The translations under genes were made by a program, and so were the position numbers. The notes under the pieces are model-generated. The model worked only from the letters and a program-made list of their open reading frames with translations, did no database searches and was not told the DNA's origin. Of a stretch of 64,000 nucleotides of DNA, positions 34,613 through 43,714 are shown one piece after another. The stretch covers positions 1 to 64,000 of the forward strand of contig NZ_JAHUWK010000015.1 of assembly GCF_019219065.1 (NCBI RefSeq). Direction: 5' to 3'. The stretch is from Duganella sp. sic0402 (GTDB taxonomy: Bacteria; Pseudomonadota; Gammaproteobacteria; Burkholderiales; Burkholderiaceae_D). Numbering within the stretch: position 1 is the first letter of the stretch; every line of letters starts with the position of its first letter.

Positions 34613-36364
34613 TCAATTCCATTTAAAGGATTTTATGTCATCATCGACCGTGCTACCTTTATAGTAACCATCGAAATTGAAAGTTTCATCGCTTTTATAT
34701 TTTACATTATTTTCTTTTGATTCTACTGATTTCTCAAAGTTCTTCCATTTCTCAACAACGCTTATGGCTAGTTTTTTAGCATTCTCTTTTATTTGAGCCG
34801 ATTCATCTTTTAAAATAGATATTTTAGAAATGGCAAATAACATAGCATATTTTCCGTATCGGAAAGAGTGCGAAGGCAAGCTTGATTTTTCAATTACATC
34901 CTCACTATCTAAAGCAAGCATCGCAAAATATGCAAGTGATACGTTGATGTTGTCAATGTTATCCAGAAGCGCATCGAAACCTTCCTCATCAAAAATGCGG
35001 TCCTGGGAAGATCTGGCGCGCGCAGGAGAACCGGTATACGCTGTCAACGCCCTAGCCATTGATACGCGATCTACGATATCTGATTTTGACAGAATTTTCT
35101 CGTCTATTCCATATTTGAACTCGCCACGCTTTCTTTCGAGAAAAAGCCCATGCTCCTCATAGAAATATTTCTGAAGCTTAATGAGACGGGGATCATTTGA
35201 ACGCCTATCCGCCTCAACTATTTTAGACTGCTTATTAGTTGCATCGGAAATTGTTTCAATAAATGCGGCTAGCTCCTCCTCTGACTTGTCAGAGGGGCGT
35301 TCAATGATTTTGAGAAGCACCTCTTTACCTTCGAATGCAGCAATTCCAACCTCAGAGTCTTCTATCATCATAGCAAGTGTGGTGGCAGTCTGACCTCCAT
35401 TGAGTATTTGAGGGTCTTTAACTATCAGCTGCCCTTCTCCGGTAACACCTGTTCGATCAGTAACCGAAGAGTACTGTACCAATAGAGTAATCCCGTTATT
35501 TCGAAGTGAAAATTCATTCTTGGTAGTGTTTTTTATCGTATCCTTAATGCTTTTATTAACGTCATTTCCAGAAAGTGATAAGTAGTTTCTGGGATTGTAA
35601 CGCAATAGCGCATTTCGGTATTTTGCCATGCATCTTGCAATTTCTATGGTAGGTACATACAACATCCTAACGTTGCAAATTCCCAGGCTTGTTTCGACGT
35701 CCTGATTAAGTTGTGGTTGCTGCTTCTTGCCGAGATTTATTTTTATTGTAATCTCGTTTGGCGCAAAACTGGTGCCTGTAGTTAATGGGAAGACGAGTTC
35801 CGAATAAGTTCTAGGAAAGTCAAAAACCTCGTATTCCATATTGTCGAGAAGGCGCCGCATTTGCTCATCATTCACGCCTTTCAAGTTGGCAAGGATTACT
35901 ACCTGCCACGTATATGTCGCAATATCTCTAATGTCAGCAATTTTTTTTTGAAATTCAATGATTCGCGCAGAGAAGCTGACTCCATTGCTATCAGTTTTTT
36001 CTCCTTTTGAGACACGCCCAACTTCCATTTTGAGAAGCTCAGATACTTCAATGGACTTCCCCTCGAAATTTTTTTCTGTAGCCCTAAATTTGGACTGAAT
36101 CAAAGTAACTTTCTTGCTATCAGAATCTATATGATATGCGTCAATCCCACCGTCTTGACTTCCGTCACATATATGGTCATGCCTCTTAGAAAAATCAATC
36201 AATCCAAATCTGACTTTTAAGAATAGATGTATAAATGCAATTGCGCGAGCCTGATTAATTTTTTCTAAATCATCTGCTTTTGGATAATAACTTTTGAAAG
36301 ATTTAGGAGCCTCTGACCTCAATGCATCCAATGTTTTTATTAGCGTCTCGTAGCTCATTCTCAA
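34613..36364 (-). CDS. AIPR-family abortive-infection nuclease
   Basis: This 583-residue protein has an N-terminal Mrr-like PD-(D/E)xK nuclease: GSQDGGIDAYHID (Asp75) followed by LIQSKFR (Gln90-Ser-Lys92), the usual D...QxK pattern. The AIPR domain (abortive infection phage resistance) follows with FSLRNNGITLL and DPQILNGGQTATTL, the family's NGxQT signature, at about residue 320. AIPR proteins are known or predicted to give phage resistance, often by cleaving DNA on infection. It heads a minus-strand defence zone. Its upstream neighbour is unrelated in sequence, so it may act alone. Confidence 0.85.
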   Translation of the reverse strand: MRMSYETLIKTLDALRSEAPKSFKSYYPKADDLEKINQARAIAFIHLFLKVRFGLIDFSKRHDHICDGSQDGGIDAYHIDSDSKKVTLIQSKFRATEKNFEGKSIEVSELLKMEVGRVSKGEKTDSNGVSFSARIIEFQKKIADIRDIATYTWQVVILANLKGVNDEQMRRLLDNMEYEVFDFPRTYSELVFPLTTGTSFAPNEITIKINLGKKQQPQLNQDVETSLGICNVRMLYVPTIEIARCMAKYRNALLRYNPRNYLSLSGNDVNKSIKDTIKNTTKNEFSLRNNGITLLVQYSSVTDRTGVTGEGQLIVKDPQILNGGQTATTLAMMIEDSEVGIAAFEGKEVLLKIIERPSDKSEEELAAFIETISDATNKQSKIVEADRRSNDPRLIKLQKYFYEEHGLFLERKRGEFKYGIDEKILSKSDIVDRVSMARALTAYTGSPARARSSQDRIFDEEGFDALLDNIDNINVSLAYFAMLALDSEDVIEKSSLPSHSFRYGKYAMLFAISKISILKDESAQIKENAKKLAISVVEKWKNFEKSVESKENNVKYKSDETFNFDGYYKGSTVDDDIKSFKWN

Positions 36365-36472
36365 TTATCCTTTTTAAAAAATTATTCATATGTGGTCAAT
36401 TTGACCAATACTCTAAAACCGTTTGACTAACGGTAGCAACTGTGCTCGAATACATTTTTATACAATGTGCAG

Positions 36473-37279
36473 TCAATCGCGTGCTGGATTGTTTTGCAAA
36501 TAAGCTAGTATGCTTCTAGTGGCAGAGTACAACGTTGCAGGATGCCTTCCTAATATTGCACTAAGGGAATTGTATTTTGCTTCTATTTTCTTTACGGCTT
36601 TCTCAGGTGCTGATTTTGGTATTCCCTCTGACACCTCTAAGATAATTTTTTTTATTTCTTTATATTCAAGTGAGATTTCTTTAAAACTAGCACCTAAAAA
36701 TTCAGCCCCATCGGTGCCATCTGAATAAAAAGTATTCAAAAAGTTTTTGAAAAAATTATCATGAATATTAAAAGATGCTACCAAATTGCAGATATTTTCC
36801 TCATTCGGCAAGTCAGAATTGTATCGAAAAGGATGAAAGAACAAGCCTAAAACAAAAGGTCTCCCATTTATTTTTGGCAGCCAATCTCTAGTTTCAAAAT
36901 GTGTATCATATTTCCGTGCTTGGCTATAGAAATAGCCAACCCTATCAATAAGTTCTTTGGAATTATATTTTTCTAAATATTCTCGACTTTTTTTGATATT
37001 TTCCTGGTGAGCACGAGATTCGGCCTCGATATCTGAACACATTTTTGAGATTTGGATTAAGTCATCGTCAAATTTGTTTAATTCAATAATAAATATTGCA
37101 TCTCTTATTTCTTGAATCTCTGCTTTGCTCTTTATAATTACTTTAATCTCATTATGATGTTTTGCCAATAAAGGCATGAAATCATCATTAAGCGATTGGT
37201 TACGTATGTAGCTAAGTAGATTTTTGGGAGTGCGGTGTGGTGTAGAGGTATCCTCTTCTTCATATCGATGTCTTCTCAT
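36473..37279 (-). CDS. Hypothetical helical protein in the defence zone
   Basis: This is a 268-residue protein, AT-rich and largely helical with many Lys/Glu residues. It begins MRRHRYEEEDTSTPHRTPKN and contains EIQEIRDAIFIIELNKFDDDLIQISKM and WLPKINGRPFVLGLFFHPFRY. No catalytic motif, membrane segment or known family was recognised. It lies 108 bp upstream of the AIPR gene on the same strand, so it may be part of the same system. Confidence 0.55.
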   Translation of the reverse strand: MRRHRYEEEDTSTPHRTPKNLLSYIRNQSLNDDFMPLLAKHHNEIKVIIKSKAEIQEIRDAIFIIELNKFDDDLIQISKMCSDIEAESRAHQENIKKSREYLEKYNSKELIDRVGYFYSQARKYDTHFETRDWLPKINGRPFVLGLFFHPFRYNSDLPNEENICNLVASFNIHDNFFKNFLNTFYSDGTDGAEFLGASFKEISLEYKEIKKIILEVSEGIPKSAPEKAVKKIEAKYNSLSAILGRHPATLYSATRSILAYLQNNPARD

Positions 37280-37331
37280 AGCATTTCCTAACTTTGATAG
37301 TGATATAGGTTATTTTTTAAAAAATTTTTTA

Positions 37332-38549
37332 TTAGCGTTCGTAACAGAAGGCGTCAATGCAAGCCATCCTTGAATCCCATATCCGCCCATCTAAATCACC
37401 ATTAGGGCGAGAGGAATTCCACCAAGGGCTACATAGTAAAGGTCGAATGATACGAGACCAGTAGGATTCAAGGTTTATATGGCTCGTTTTGATCCCGATA
37501 GCTTCAGACAACTTGCTTTTGTTAGCACTATCCACGCAAACGAAATAGTCGGGGCGCTTCAATGCTAAGAGACGGCTAGCTGTAGCGACTCCTCCGCCAC
37601 GCGCAGAATCATCGAACGCATTAATGAATTTAATTTTGAAAGCATCGAAGTCCTTTTCGTAGACAATACCTGCGCGCGGAATCATATCTAACGCAGCACT
37701 TAAGTCATCGGGACTCGACTTAACTAATCCTTTAAAAACGCCAGCTCCTACCATTGAGCCGAACCAAGCCCAATCGAGGTTGCCACTATCTGGCGGCTTA
37801 ATTTCATTACGGGCATAAGTACCGGCGATGGCCTTACGCTGGCCTTCCGTCATATCGGCAAAATGAGATATCTGCGAAAACCAAACTCTAGCCTGATCCA
37901 TGATGGCCACTCGACCTTCAATGTTATGAACGGGGTCCGCTTTGACGCGCTCGACAAACGCGGGCCATTCGTCGTCAAGCAGATTTTTGTAATCTGAGTT
38001 CGGAGATGGCAAATTGATCGGAAGGTCTTCCTCCAGATCTTTCCGCGCTGATCGTGTTGCATTGTGCTTTAACCGATACGCGCGCAAGAACCCATCGAGG
38101 ATAGGCTTAGCTTCATTCCAAATCGACTCAATACTATTTCGAATATCAATGAAAAGCTGATCTGACGTCACGCCTTCAATGAACAGCGCTGCTTCATGGT
38201 TCACACTGAACGCGGCACGCGTAAAGTTGGGGCTACCAAGCACTAGCGAAAACTGGTTCCCAGTCTTGAACAGATAAATCTTCGGATGAAAAGTTCCCGC
38301 ACTACTGTTTGGCACCACCCTAGCTCCTGGGACGCCTTGCAGTGCGTCGAGAAGGTCTGGGTCTGTTTGATGAAAGTGCGTGCCCACAGCGAAGCATTTG
38401 ACCTTCGATTTATGCTTGAGCAGATGCTTTGCCAGCGAACCCATTGAGCCCCAGGCTACGGCCCAATACAGTTCTTCGTGCTTCGCGATTAGCTTCCGAA
38501 CGGTTGCTTCGAGATCTATCCCTTGGAGAAATTGAGGCTGATTGGCCAT
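37332..38549 (-). CDS. PLD-like nuclease with extra C-terminal domain (putative defence effector)
   Basis: This is a 405-residue protein. Residues 1-140 form a phospholipase D-like fold with His88-x-Lys90 in GTFHPKIYLFKTG and the later LVLGSPNFTRAAF (Ser106, Asn108), the half-site of an HKD nuclease that works as a dimer. The C-terminal about 200 residues are a separate domain with FKIKFINAFDDSARGGGVATASRLLALKRPDYFVCVDSANK. That pattern is shared with domains attached to restriction-type proteins, but I cannot name it with certainty. It is 53 bp upstream of the hypothetical gene at 36473. A defence role is inferred from location and fold. Confidence 0.65.
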   Translation of the reverse strand: MANQPQFLQGIDLEATVRKLIAKHEELYWAVAWGSMGSLAKHLLKHKSKVKCFAVGTHFHQTDPDLLDALQGVPGARVVPNSSAGTFHPKIYLFKTGNQFSLVLGSPNFTRAAFSVNHEAALFIEGVTSDQLFIDIRNSIESIWNEAKPILDGFLRAYRLKHNATRSARKDLEEDLPINLPSPNSDYKNLLDDEWPAFVERVKADPVHNIEGRVAIMDQARVWFSQISHFADMTEGQRKAIAGTYARNEIKPPDSGNLDWAWFGSMVGAGVFKGLVKSSPDDLSAALDMIPRAGIVYEKDFDAFKIKFINAFDDSARGGGVATASRLLALKRPDYFVCVDSANKSKLSEAIGIKTSHINLESYWSRIIRPLLCSPWWNSSRPNGDLDGRIWDSRMACIDAFCYER

Positions 38550-38797
38550 GAGATCAACAGTTGGTTATGTAAACATAAGAAGAATAGCATCTTGCAAAAA
38601 GGAAAAATTCACAAATTATCACTTTAAAATGGTGTAAATTCTGGCTAGGTCACCATGTGATGGCTCATCATCGGCATCTATTGATCAATCTATGTGGCAT
38701 CTATGTTGATTTCATGGCGACGATGAGATATCCTTAGCTACCTTAATGAGGCAATGTTGCATGATTTTGGTTTGAAGTTAACGAATAGGGGGCAGGA

Positions 38798-39337
38798 ATG
38801 GGAAGTGATACCGCAGTAGTAGTAATGACGGCTCGTGGGCCAGATCGCATCATTCAAGAGGGCGGAAGCCAAGCATGGGTGCTCAACCCCAAGAACGCGA
38901 TGAAGCATCGTTACCTTATTACCGTTCAGAATAGGCATAACGGCCAATGGGGAGGCGCTACCGAGCCACATGGAACTGCTTTTCTAATTGGCAAAATATC
39001 TGATGTGGTCCCCAGTCCTGAGCCTAAATCTAAAGGTCGATATCTTGTAAAAATCAACGAATATGCTCGTATCTCCATATCGTGCAAATGGCGTGGTAGC
39101 AATCCTGTACGCTATTTGAATATTAAAGATGAGTTCGGAATCGACCCTGAAACGTTAGAGTTCATTCCAGTTCCTTCGCAAAGTGGACATCATGTTAAGG
39201 CGACTCAAGACGCGCTGCATGAGGATGAGGTAGAGTCGACTGAAGTACTTATGCTCACAATTGCTCAAGCAAAAACAGGGCTGGCAGCAAACTTAGGCAT
39301 CGAGTTGGATCAAATTGAAATAATTATTAAGGCGTAA
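38798..39337 (+). CDS. Hypothetical protein in the defence zone
   Basis: This is a 179-residue protein of unknown family preceded by GGGGCAGG. The middle is beta-rich (KGRYLVKINEYARISISCKWRGSNPVRYL). The C-terminus ends TIAQAKTGLAANLGIELDQIEIIIKA, a small helix-loop ending often seen on proteins in mobile elements. It is divergent from the PLD gene and convergent with the tyrosine recombinase gene. No catalytic residues are apparent. Confidence 0.55.
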   Translation: MGSDTAVVVMTARGPDRIIQEGGSQAWVLNPKNAMKHRYLITVQNRHNGQWGGATEPHGTAFLIGKISDVVPSPEPKSKGRYLVKINEYARISISCKWRGSNPVRYLNIKDEFGIDPETLEFIPVPSQSGHHVKATQDALHEDEVESTEVLMLTIAQAKTGLAANLGIELDQIEIIIKA

Positions 39338-39402
39338 AGACCGTAATGTGGTGGAGCTATTGCACGAGGGACTTTGCTCACATTTGTCGACTCTCTTTTC
39401 TG

Positions 39403-39996
39403 CTATAGCAAGTTTGTGACAATTTGCTTTAGTCGCGCAGGATTGTTATCTACATACTTTGCCGTCATCGCGATAGATGAGTGGCCCATCAACGTTGAGA
39501 CGGCTTTGATGTCCACTCCCTTTTCGATCAGCGTAGTAGCGAACGTGCGCCGACCGCTATGGCTGGATGCACCTTGAAGCTTCGCATCGGTGTACATGCG
39601 ATGGAAGAGTTGCTGCAAGCTGTTCGGCGTGAACGAACTGCCTTTCTGCGATTTGAACAGAGGCGCTTCAAGATTGAACAGGATGCCTTCGACCTCCTGC
39701 CTCTCATCAATGAAATCGCGAATCGCAGCAATGAGCTTGGGACTCGATAGGTAAGCATGGCGCTGTTTGCCACCCTTCGTCATTGTGCCAGTCAGATTGA
39801 TTTCATCCAGCATCTGACCGTCGGCGTCAATGACATGCTTGATGCGCAGCGCGGCCATTTCTTTGGCGCGCAAACCCAGACCAAACGAGCAGTAGAGTAG
39901 TGCTACGTTTCGCTTGGCATGCGCCTTCTTCTTGACGGCATTCACGACCTTGGACAGTTCGCGTTCAGTGAGTACCTTTGCTTGACCTTCCTTCAT
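39403..39996 (-). CDS. Short tyrosine recombinase
   Basis: This is a 197-residue recombinase with only the catalytic domain. The full residue set is visible: Arg43 in GLRAKE, Lys77 in the beta-hairpin, His146-x-x-Arg149 in SHSGRRTF, His172 in LMGHSS and nucleophile Tyr181 in TAKYVDN. The N-terminal core-binding domain of phage integrases is absent, as in short Fim-type recombinases. A perfect 12-6-12 inverted repeat lies about 110 bp upstream of its start. Since the element already has a serine integrase, this enzyme may resolve multimers or invert a segment. Confidence 0.88.
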   Translation of the reverse strand: MKEGQAKVLTERELSKVVNAVKKKAHAKRNVALLYCSFGLGLRAKEMAALRIKHVIDADGQMLDEINLTGTMTKGGKQRHAYLSSPKLIAAIRDFIDERQEVEGILFNLEAPLFKSQKGSSFTPNSLQQLFHRMYTDAKLQGASSHSGRRTFATTLIEKGVDIKAVSTLMGHSSIAMTAKYVDNNPARLKQIVTNLL

Positions 39997-40006
39997 TGAT
40001 CCACCA

Positions 40007-40053
40007 TAGAATGTTTAGAAATTGCATAATTGATATGCTTTCAAACCATTCTA
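40007..40053. repeat. Degenerate second copy of the recombinase-type arms
   Basis: TAGAATGTTTAGAA (40007-40020) and TTCAAACCATTCTA (40040-40053) are inverted with 12 of 14 positions matching. The stretch AATGTTTAGAAATTGCAT repeats the left part of the 12-6-12 site at 40102 with two mismatches. It is probably an accessory or decayed site of the adjacent recombinase. Confidence 0.5.
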
Positions 40054-40101
40054 TCCAGCCCTTGTGACCTCGTACATCGGAGAAGTGGCTCTAGGCAACG
40101 G

Positions 40102-40131
40102 AATGTTTACTAATTGCATTTAGTAAACATT
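40102..40131. other. 12-6-12 inverted repeat: candidate tyrosine recombinase site
   Basis: AATGTTTACTAA and TTAGTAAACATT are perfect 12 bp inverted arms separated by 6 bp (TTGCAT). This is the layout of dif-like and other core sites of tyrosine recombinases. It is 106 bp from the recombinase start, in an otherwise gene-free gap (39997-40290). An operator for a neighbouring gene is the alternative. Confidence 0.6.
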
Positions 40132-40290
40132 GCTATGTGATCTGCTTAGGCCATTCGCCTTGACAAGTTGAGAAGCAAGAAGATTTCTTAGTGTGGCGCC
40201 ATTGATAATATTGCGGTTGATTGCAATTTCGATTGTTTGCATATAATATAAGAAAAATTGCCTCTAACCAAATTTCATGGAGTTATTCTA

Positions 40291-41856
40291 ATGTCTAATA
40301 CCCTGTTAATAGAAAAAGTTCTTGCAAAGTTAAAAGAATGGGCAGTAGATACTCATCAGAAAATTGATTCCGGTGGAATATACGTGTTTGGAAGCGTAAT
40401 TCGTCGTGGAGGTGTTCAGTTTGATAACAGAAGCGATATCGATTTGGTTATTCAAATTCCAGCCCAAATGAAGACTTCTTCGGAGCGCGTAGAATGGATG
40501 GAGAACCTACACGAACAAAAACAGTCACTAGAGCTAGCTTTGATGAGTTTGCTTAAACGTACAGATGCCAGTGAGGCAATTTGCAGCGTCGTGGTTGTGT
40601 CCGAACTTGATATTGAGGCAAATGTTCATAAAGATGGAGCAATTGGATTTTTCTCTGAAAATATCTTTTTAGATTTGCTTACTGATGTTGCACACAATGG
40701 GCTCCCAACTGTTCGCAAAGAAACGAAGTTGCAGCGATTAATAATTGAATGCCTTAAATTCACCCAAAAAAAGAGGAATATTTTTTTGGCGGTCTCCCCA
40801 AATGGAACCGAAAAGCTAAGCAACTTTGAGGGGCCGGACCCTATTCCTAAAGATATTATGCGATATGCCGCAATGGCTAGGCAGTTAGAAAAACCTTCAA
40901 CTATCCATGGTGCTGAAACCGATATACAGCGCGGCCTAGATTATTTAACTCACCATTTATACGAATTTGAAATGGTAAATGAGGCATATCAAAAACTCCA
41001 TGATGTTGTCTCCGTACGCCGAGGGGCACGTGGAGAGTCGAATAGCATCTCACCACTGCAACAACTACTTCTGACGGATATCATCGTTGGCGCGGCGATT
41101 GAGGCGCATGACAAAGAGCTTGCCGCTCAAGTAGTGGCTCGACGAAATAAAGATTTTTCGTTGCCGTCTTTTAAGGGTAATGATAGCACGATATTTTTTT
41201 CTGATAGGTTTTCCCGAGCTTTTCCAGGTGTTAGAGGAGTGAGTTGGTTTGAAGATCCAGCTGAGATCAGAGAGCGAATGAATCGATTATTGAAGGAGCC
41301 ATTGAAATTTGAAGAAGCTACGCCTATTTGGTGGTGGCGTAATTCAAATTTACAGATTGAAAAGTTCATTGATTTAGGTAATGGGCATTACGTAATGAAT
41401 GTCGACGAGTTAAATATAAGAAAGATCGCTGCTGTACAAAGTGATCCTTATTATCGGTCTTTTGTCTACGTTGAGGTTGCTTCAATGAAACCTACAGGAC
41501 TCTATCAGAGTAGTCCAGATCAAGTGTCAGCTAGTAAAAAGGCCGAGGAAGTCTTTGGATATAATTGGGAAGAGTACGGACTCGTCGATGGTGTCCATAT
41601 GGTGACTCGCGCAGAGTACGATGATGGTGCGGCAAAGATTGAGGGAGAAATTCAAGACATAACTGGGCGCGCCGAACTGCGAAGCCGTTATTTGACTCCT
41701 TATAATTTTTTGATCGCGCCTCATGGCTCACCAATTAACAATCAACGATTCGATAGCATACTTGAAGATTTTTTGAACAAAATCTTGTCTGGAGAAGCTA
41801 CCATTGAACAGTTAATTCAGGTGGTTAATAAATTGCCCAAGAGAAATGATCGATAA
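40291..41856 (+). CDS. DNA polymerase beta-type nucleotidyltransferase, large (putative defence protein)
   Basis: This is a 521-residue protein. The N-terminal nucleotidyltransferase core has Gly34-Ser35 in YVFGSVIRRGG and Asp49-x-Asp51 in RSDIDLVI, the metal-binding pair of MNT/CD-NTase folds. A third acid may lie in VSELDIEAN. The remaining 350 residues are unrecognised, with helical parts and a C-terminal beta-rich section (YRSFVYVEVASM ... NFLIAPHGSP). The start at 40291 has GGAG upstream. It is followed by a HEPN-like gene, so an enlarged HEPN-MNT-type system is possible; a cyclic-nucleotide synthase is less supported. Confidence 0.65.
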   Translation: MSNTLLIEKVLAKLKEWAVDTHQKIDSGGIYVFGSVIRRGGVQFDNRSDIDLVIQIPAQMKTSSERVEWMENLHEQKQSLELALMSLLKRTDASEAICSVVVVSELDIEANVHKDGAIGFFSENIFLDLLTDVAHNGLPTVRKETKLQRLIIECLKFTQKKRNIFLAVSPNGTEKLSNFEGPDPIPKDIMRYAAMARQLEKPSTIHGAETDIQRGLDYLTHHLYEFEMVNEAYQKLHDVVSVRRGARGESNSISPLQQLLLTDIIVGAAIEAHDKELAAQVVARRNKDFSLPSFKGNDSTIFFSDRFSRAFPGVRGVSWFEDPAEIRERMNRLLKEPLKFEEATPIWWWRNSNLQIEKFIDLGNGHYVMNVDELNIRKIAAVQSDPYYRSFVYVEVASMKPTGLYQSSPDQVSASKKAEEVFGYNWEEYGLVDGVHMVTRAEYDDGAAKIEGEIQDITGRAELRSRYLTPYNFLIAPHGSPINNQRFDSILEDFLNKILSGEATIEQLIQVVNKLPKRNDR

Positions 41857-41982
41857 GTGATAGTAGCATATACGTTCCGTGCGGATCTTTTTTCTTGCAG
41901 TCATGCGACCGAAACCATCTTTTTCAAACTTGGTGATCGGCGATCTGCTTCTTGATGAGTTGAAGTCATCGGATGTTTTAGA

Positions 41983-42783
41983 GTGAGCGAAGAAAATATG
42001 ACAATCGAAATGTACCGGAAATATAGGCGCATTCTAAAAAATATTCCGATAAATGGAAAATTCGTCAAATATGACTGGGGCGATCTGCCTAATCCAATTT
42101 ATATTTCTTGGATGCCCTACAGTCAAATGTTTGATGAATTTTCACGCGAATTGGCAAATGCACTGAATACTTTGACTCGCTACACTCACCAGCTCACCGC
42201 ATGGCGAGATTTATTAGAATCTGAAGACGTGCAAACGCAATTTTCGGCGGCTGTTGATTTTATTGATCCTATAGCCGTTGTTGCTATTAATTTGCCCTAT
42301 GTAATTCGCTCGCGTTTTATTTTTGCCGCAGCACATTTATGTCACCAGGCAAATCATGCGAAACAAGGAAATACTTGGAAAGATGATTTTCCTTTGGATA
42401 GTGAAGTCTGGTTTGATTCTGCGGACAAATATGGCAAGGAATGGAAGCAGTATAAAAAGTTCAAAAATAGGTTGGAGAAGGTCAGCGCTAAAGATTATCG
42501 AGAAGGTACGCACGACTTTAGGCATGCTTATAATCATCGGTTTTCAGCTCGCATTGTGTTAGGCATTTCCCAAATAGTGACTCGTCGAGTTGATGAGTCT
42601 AGTGGCGGCGTTACTTATGGTTTCGGTGGAATTCAACCAATTACTCTGCCTCGTTTAATTTCTTTACTTGAGAAACAATGTCAACACTGCTATTTAGCTT
42701 TTGATGCATTCGAAAAACTGATTAGAGAGCAAGAAGCTGCAATTCGAACTCACAATAGTGCTGCACTGGAAGCCATTAAGTAG
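41983..42783 (+). CDS. HEPN-like protein (putative RNase toxin partner)
   Basis: This is a 266-residue, mainly helical protein. A conserved-looking segment HDFRHAYNHRFSARIVLG holds Arg180-x4-His185, the Rx4-6H signature of HEPN ribonucleases, set in an RxxxxHR helix. The C-terminal helix is long (PRLISLLEKQCQHCYLAFDAFEKLI). It starts with GTG at 41983, or with ATG at 41998 preceded by GAAGAAA. It lies 126 bp after the nucleotidyltransferase on the same strand, an arrangement like HEPN-MNT toxin-antitoxin pairs. The HEPN assignment rests on motif and context only. Confidence 0.5.
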   Translation: MSEENMTIEMYRKYRRILKNIPINGKFVKYDWGDLPNPIYISWMPYSQMFDEFSRELANALNTLTRYTHQLTAWRDLLESEDVQTQFSAAVDFIDPIAVVAINLPYVIRSRFIFAAAHLCHQANHAKQGNTWKDDFPLDSEVWFDSADKYGKEWKQYKKFKNRLEKVSAKDYREGTHDFRHAYNHRFSARIVLGISQIVTRRVDESSGGVTYGFGGIQPITLPRLISLLEKQCQHCYLAFDAFEKLIREQEAAIRTHNSAALEAIK

Positions 42784-42792
42784 CAACGAAAA

Positions 42793-43227
42793 TTAGTTAG
42801 AGAAGAATTCTTGTTTACACGCTACTTTGATCGAGTGACCAGCCACGATTAGATTGCCGAGCCATGTGTAGAGGTAGTCGTTAAGTACGCGCTTTGCCAA
42901 AATGTCAATGTGGCTCCTGTCTGGCGAATACACCGAGTTCGACATATGCGCATCGCGGTACGTTAACGCTTCAGCCATGCCGCGATCAAGGTAGACCGCT
43001 ATCGTCATCTCTGGATTGATCACCACGCCACCATCTTCAGCACGACTATGACCGAGCATGATGATGAGCTTCGTAGGGCTTCGCGACACCACATCGAAGT
43101 GCAGCGGCCAGTTACCATCGACTTCGGACAAGCCCACCTCATCGATGCTTTGCAGATCAGGGATCACGTCCAGCAAACGATTGAAGATCTGGCTGTATAG
43201 GTTCTCACTGGAGTATCGGCCGTTCAT
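42793..43227 (-). CDS. DUF1249-like protein
   Basis: This is a 144-residue protein. Its C-terminal half follows the DUF1249 (YqiB) pattern: MTIAVYLDRGMAEALTYRD, then SHIDILAKRVLNDYLYTWLGNLIVAGHS. The N-terminal half resembles it too (FNRLLDVIPDLQSIDEVG). DUF1249 proteins have no established reaction. The start overlaps the stop of the upstream gene by 4 bp (ATGA), so the two are coupled. It is convergent with the HEPN-like gene 10 bp away. Confidence 0.6.
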   Translation of the reverse strand: MNGRYSSENLYSQIFNRLLDVIPDLQSIDEVGLSEVDGNWPLHFDVVSRSPTKLIIMLGHSRAEDGGVVINPEMTIAVYLDRGMAEALTYRDAHMSNSVYSPDRSHIDILAKRVLNDYLYTWLGNLIVAGHSIKVACKQEFFSN

Positions 43228-43643
43228 GCCAAACCCAGTTCCTTGATGTTGTCTTCATGACGGAACATATGCACATGCCAGGACACGAAGAAGGCTTTGT
43301 ACATCGCCTGATATTCGAGCGAGTTCATCGGCAAGTTCTGTGATAAGTACGACCACGCGGTGATGAAGGTGAGGTCGTGGGTCAAAGGCTTCCGGCTGTT
43401 GTTGGTGGTGTAGAGCGAAAGCTTCAAATCTGGCTGGATACGACCAGCATCATTCGCCGCTGCTTTGTTCAGTTCGACCGTCAGCGTTCCGCATCGATGA
43501 TATTCAACATTTACCACCAACGGCGGCATTGCATCGGTTTGCGCTTCGCGTTGATCTTCCAGCGCTTTGATCATCGGTATCAAGACGAGCAGTTGCTGGT
43601 GAAGTGGGGTACGTACACGCTGGACTTGTTTGGTGGCTTTCAT
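43224..43643 (-). CDS. Hypothetical protein, coupled to the DUF1249-like gene
   Basis: This 139-residue protein starts MKATKQVQRVRTPLHQQLLV. ATG 43643 is chosen because GGAG lies 10 nt upstream; the frame is open 15 codons further. The second half reads like part of a DUF1249-neighbour family with alternating beta strands (PPLVVNVEYHRCGTLTVELN) and a helical end (NSLEYQAMYKAFFVSWHVHMF). Function unknown. It is part of a three-gene minus-strand operon (44074 to 42793) next to the right end of the element. Confidence 0.55.
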   Translation of the reverse strand: MKATKQVQRVRTPLHQQLLVLIPMIKALEDQREAQTDAMPPLVVNVEYHRCGTLTVELNKAAANDAGRIQPDLKLSLYTTNNSRKPLTHDLTFITAWSYLSQNLPMNSLEYQAMYKAFFVSWHVHMFRHEDNIKELGLA

Positions 43644-43714
43644 CGCTGTTCTCCGATTGTGAGTAGACGTCGGCGGCGTATTGATCACGCCGCCACCATT
43701 GGCATTGGTTTGGA

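Noticed and set aside
40291..41856. CBASS-type cyclic nucleotide synthase
   Set aside because: The GS...DxD core is compatible, but no CBASS effector, E1/E2/JAB or HORMA/TRIP13 partner is encoded nearby; the HEPN-like neighbour fits an MNT-type pair better.
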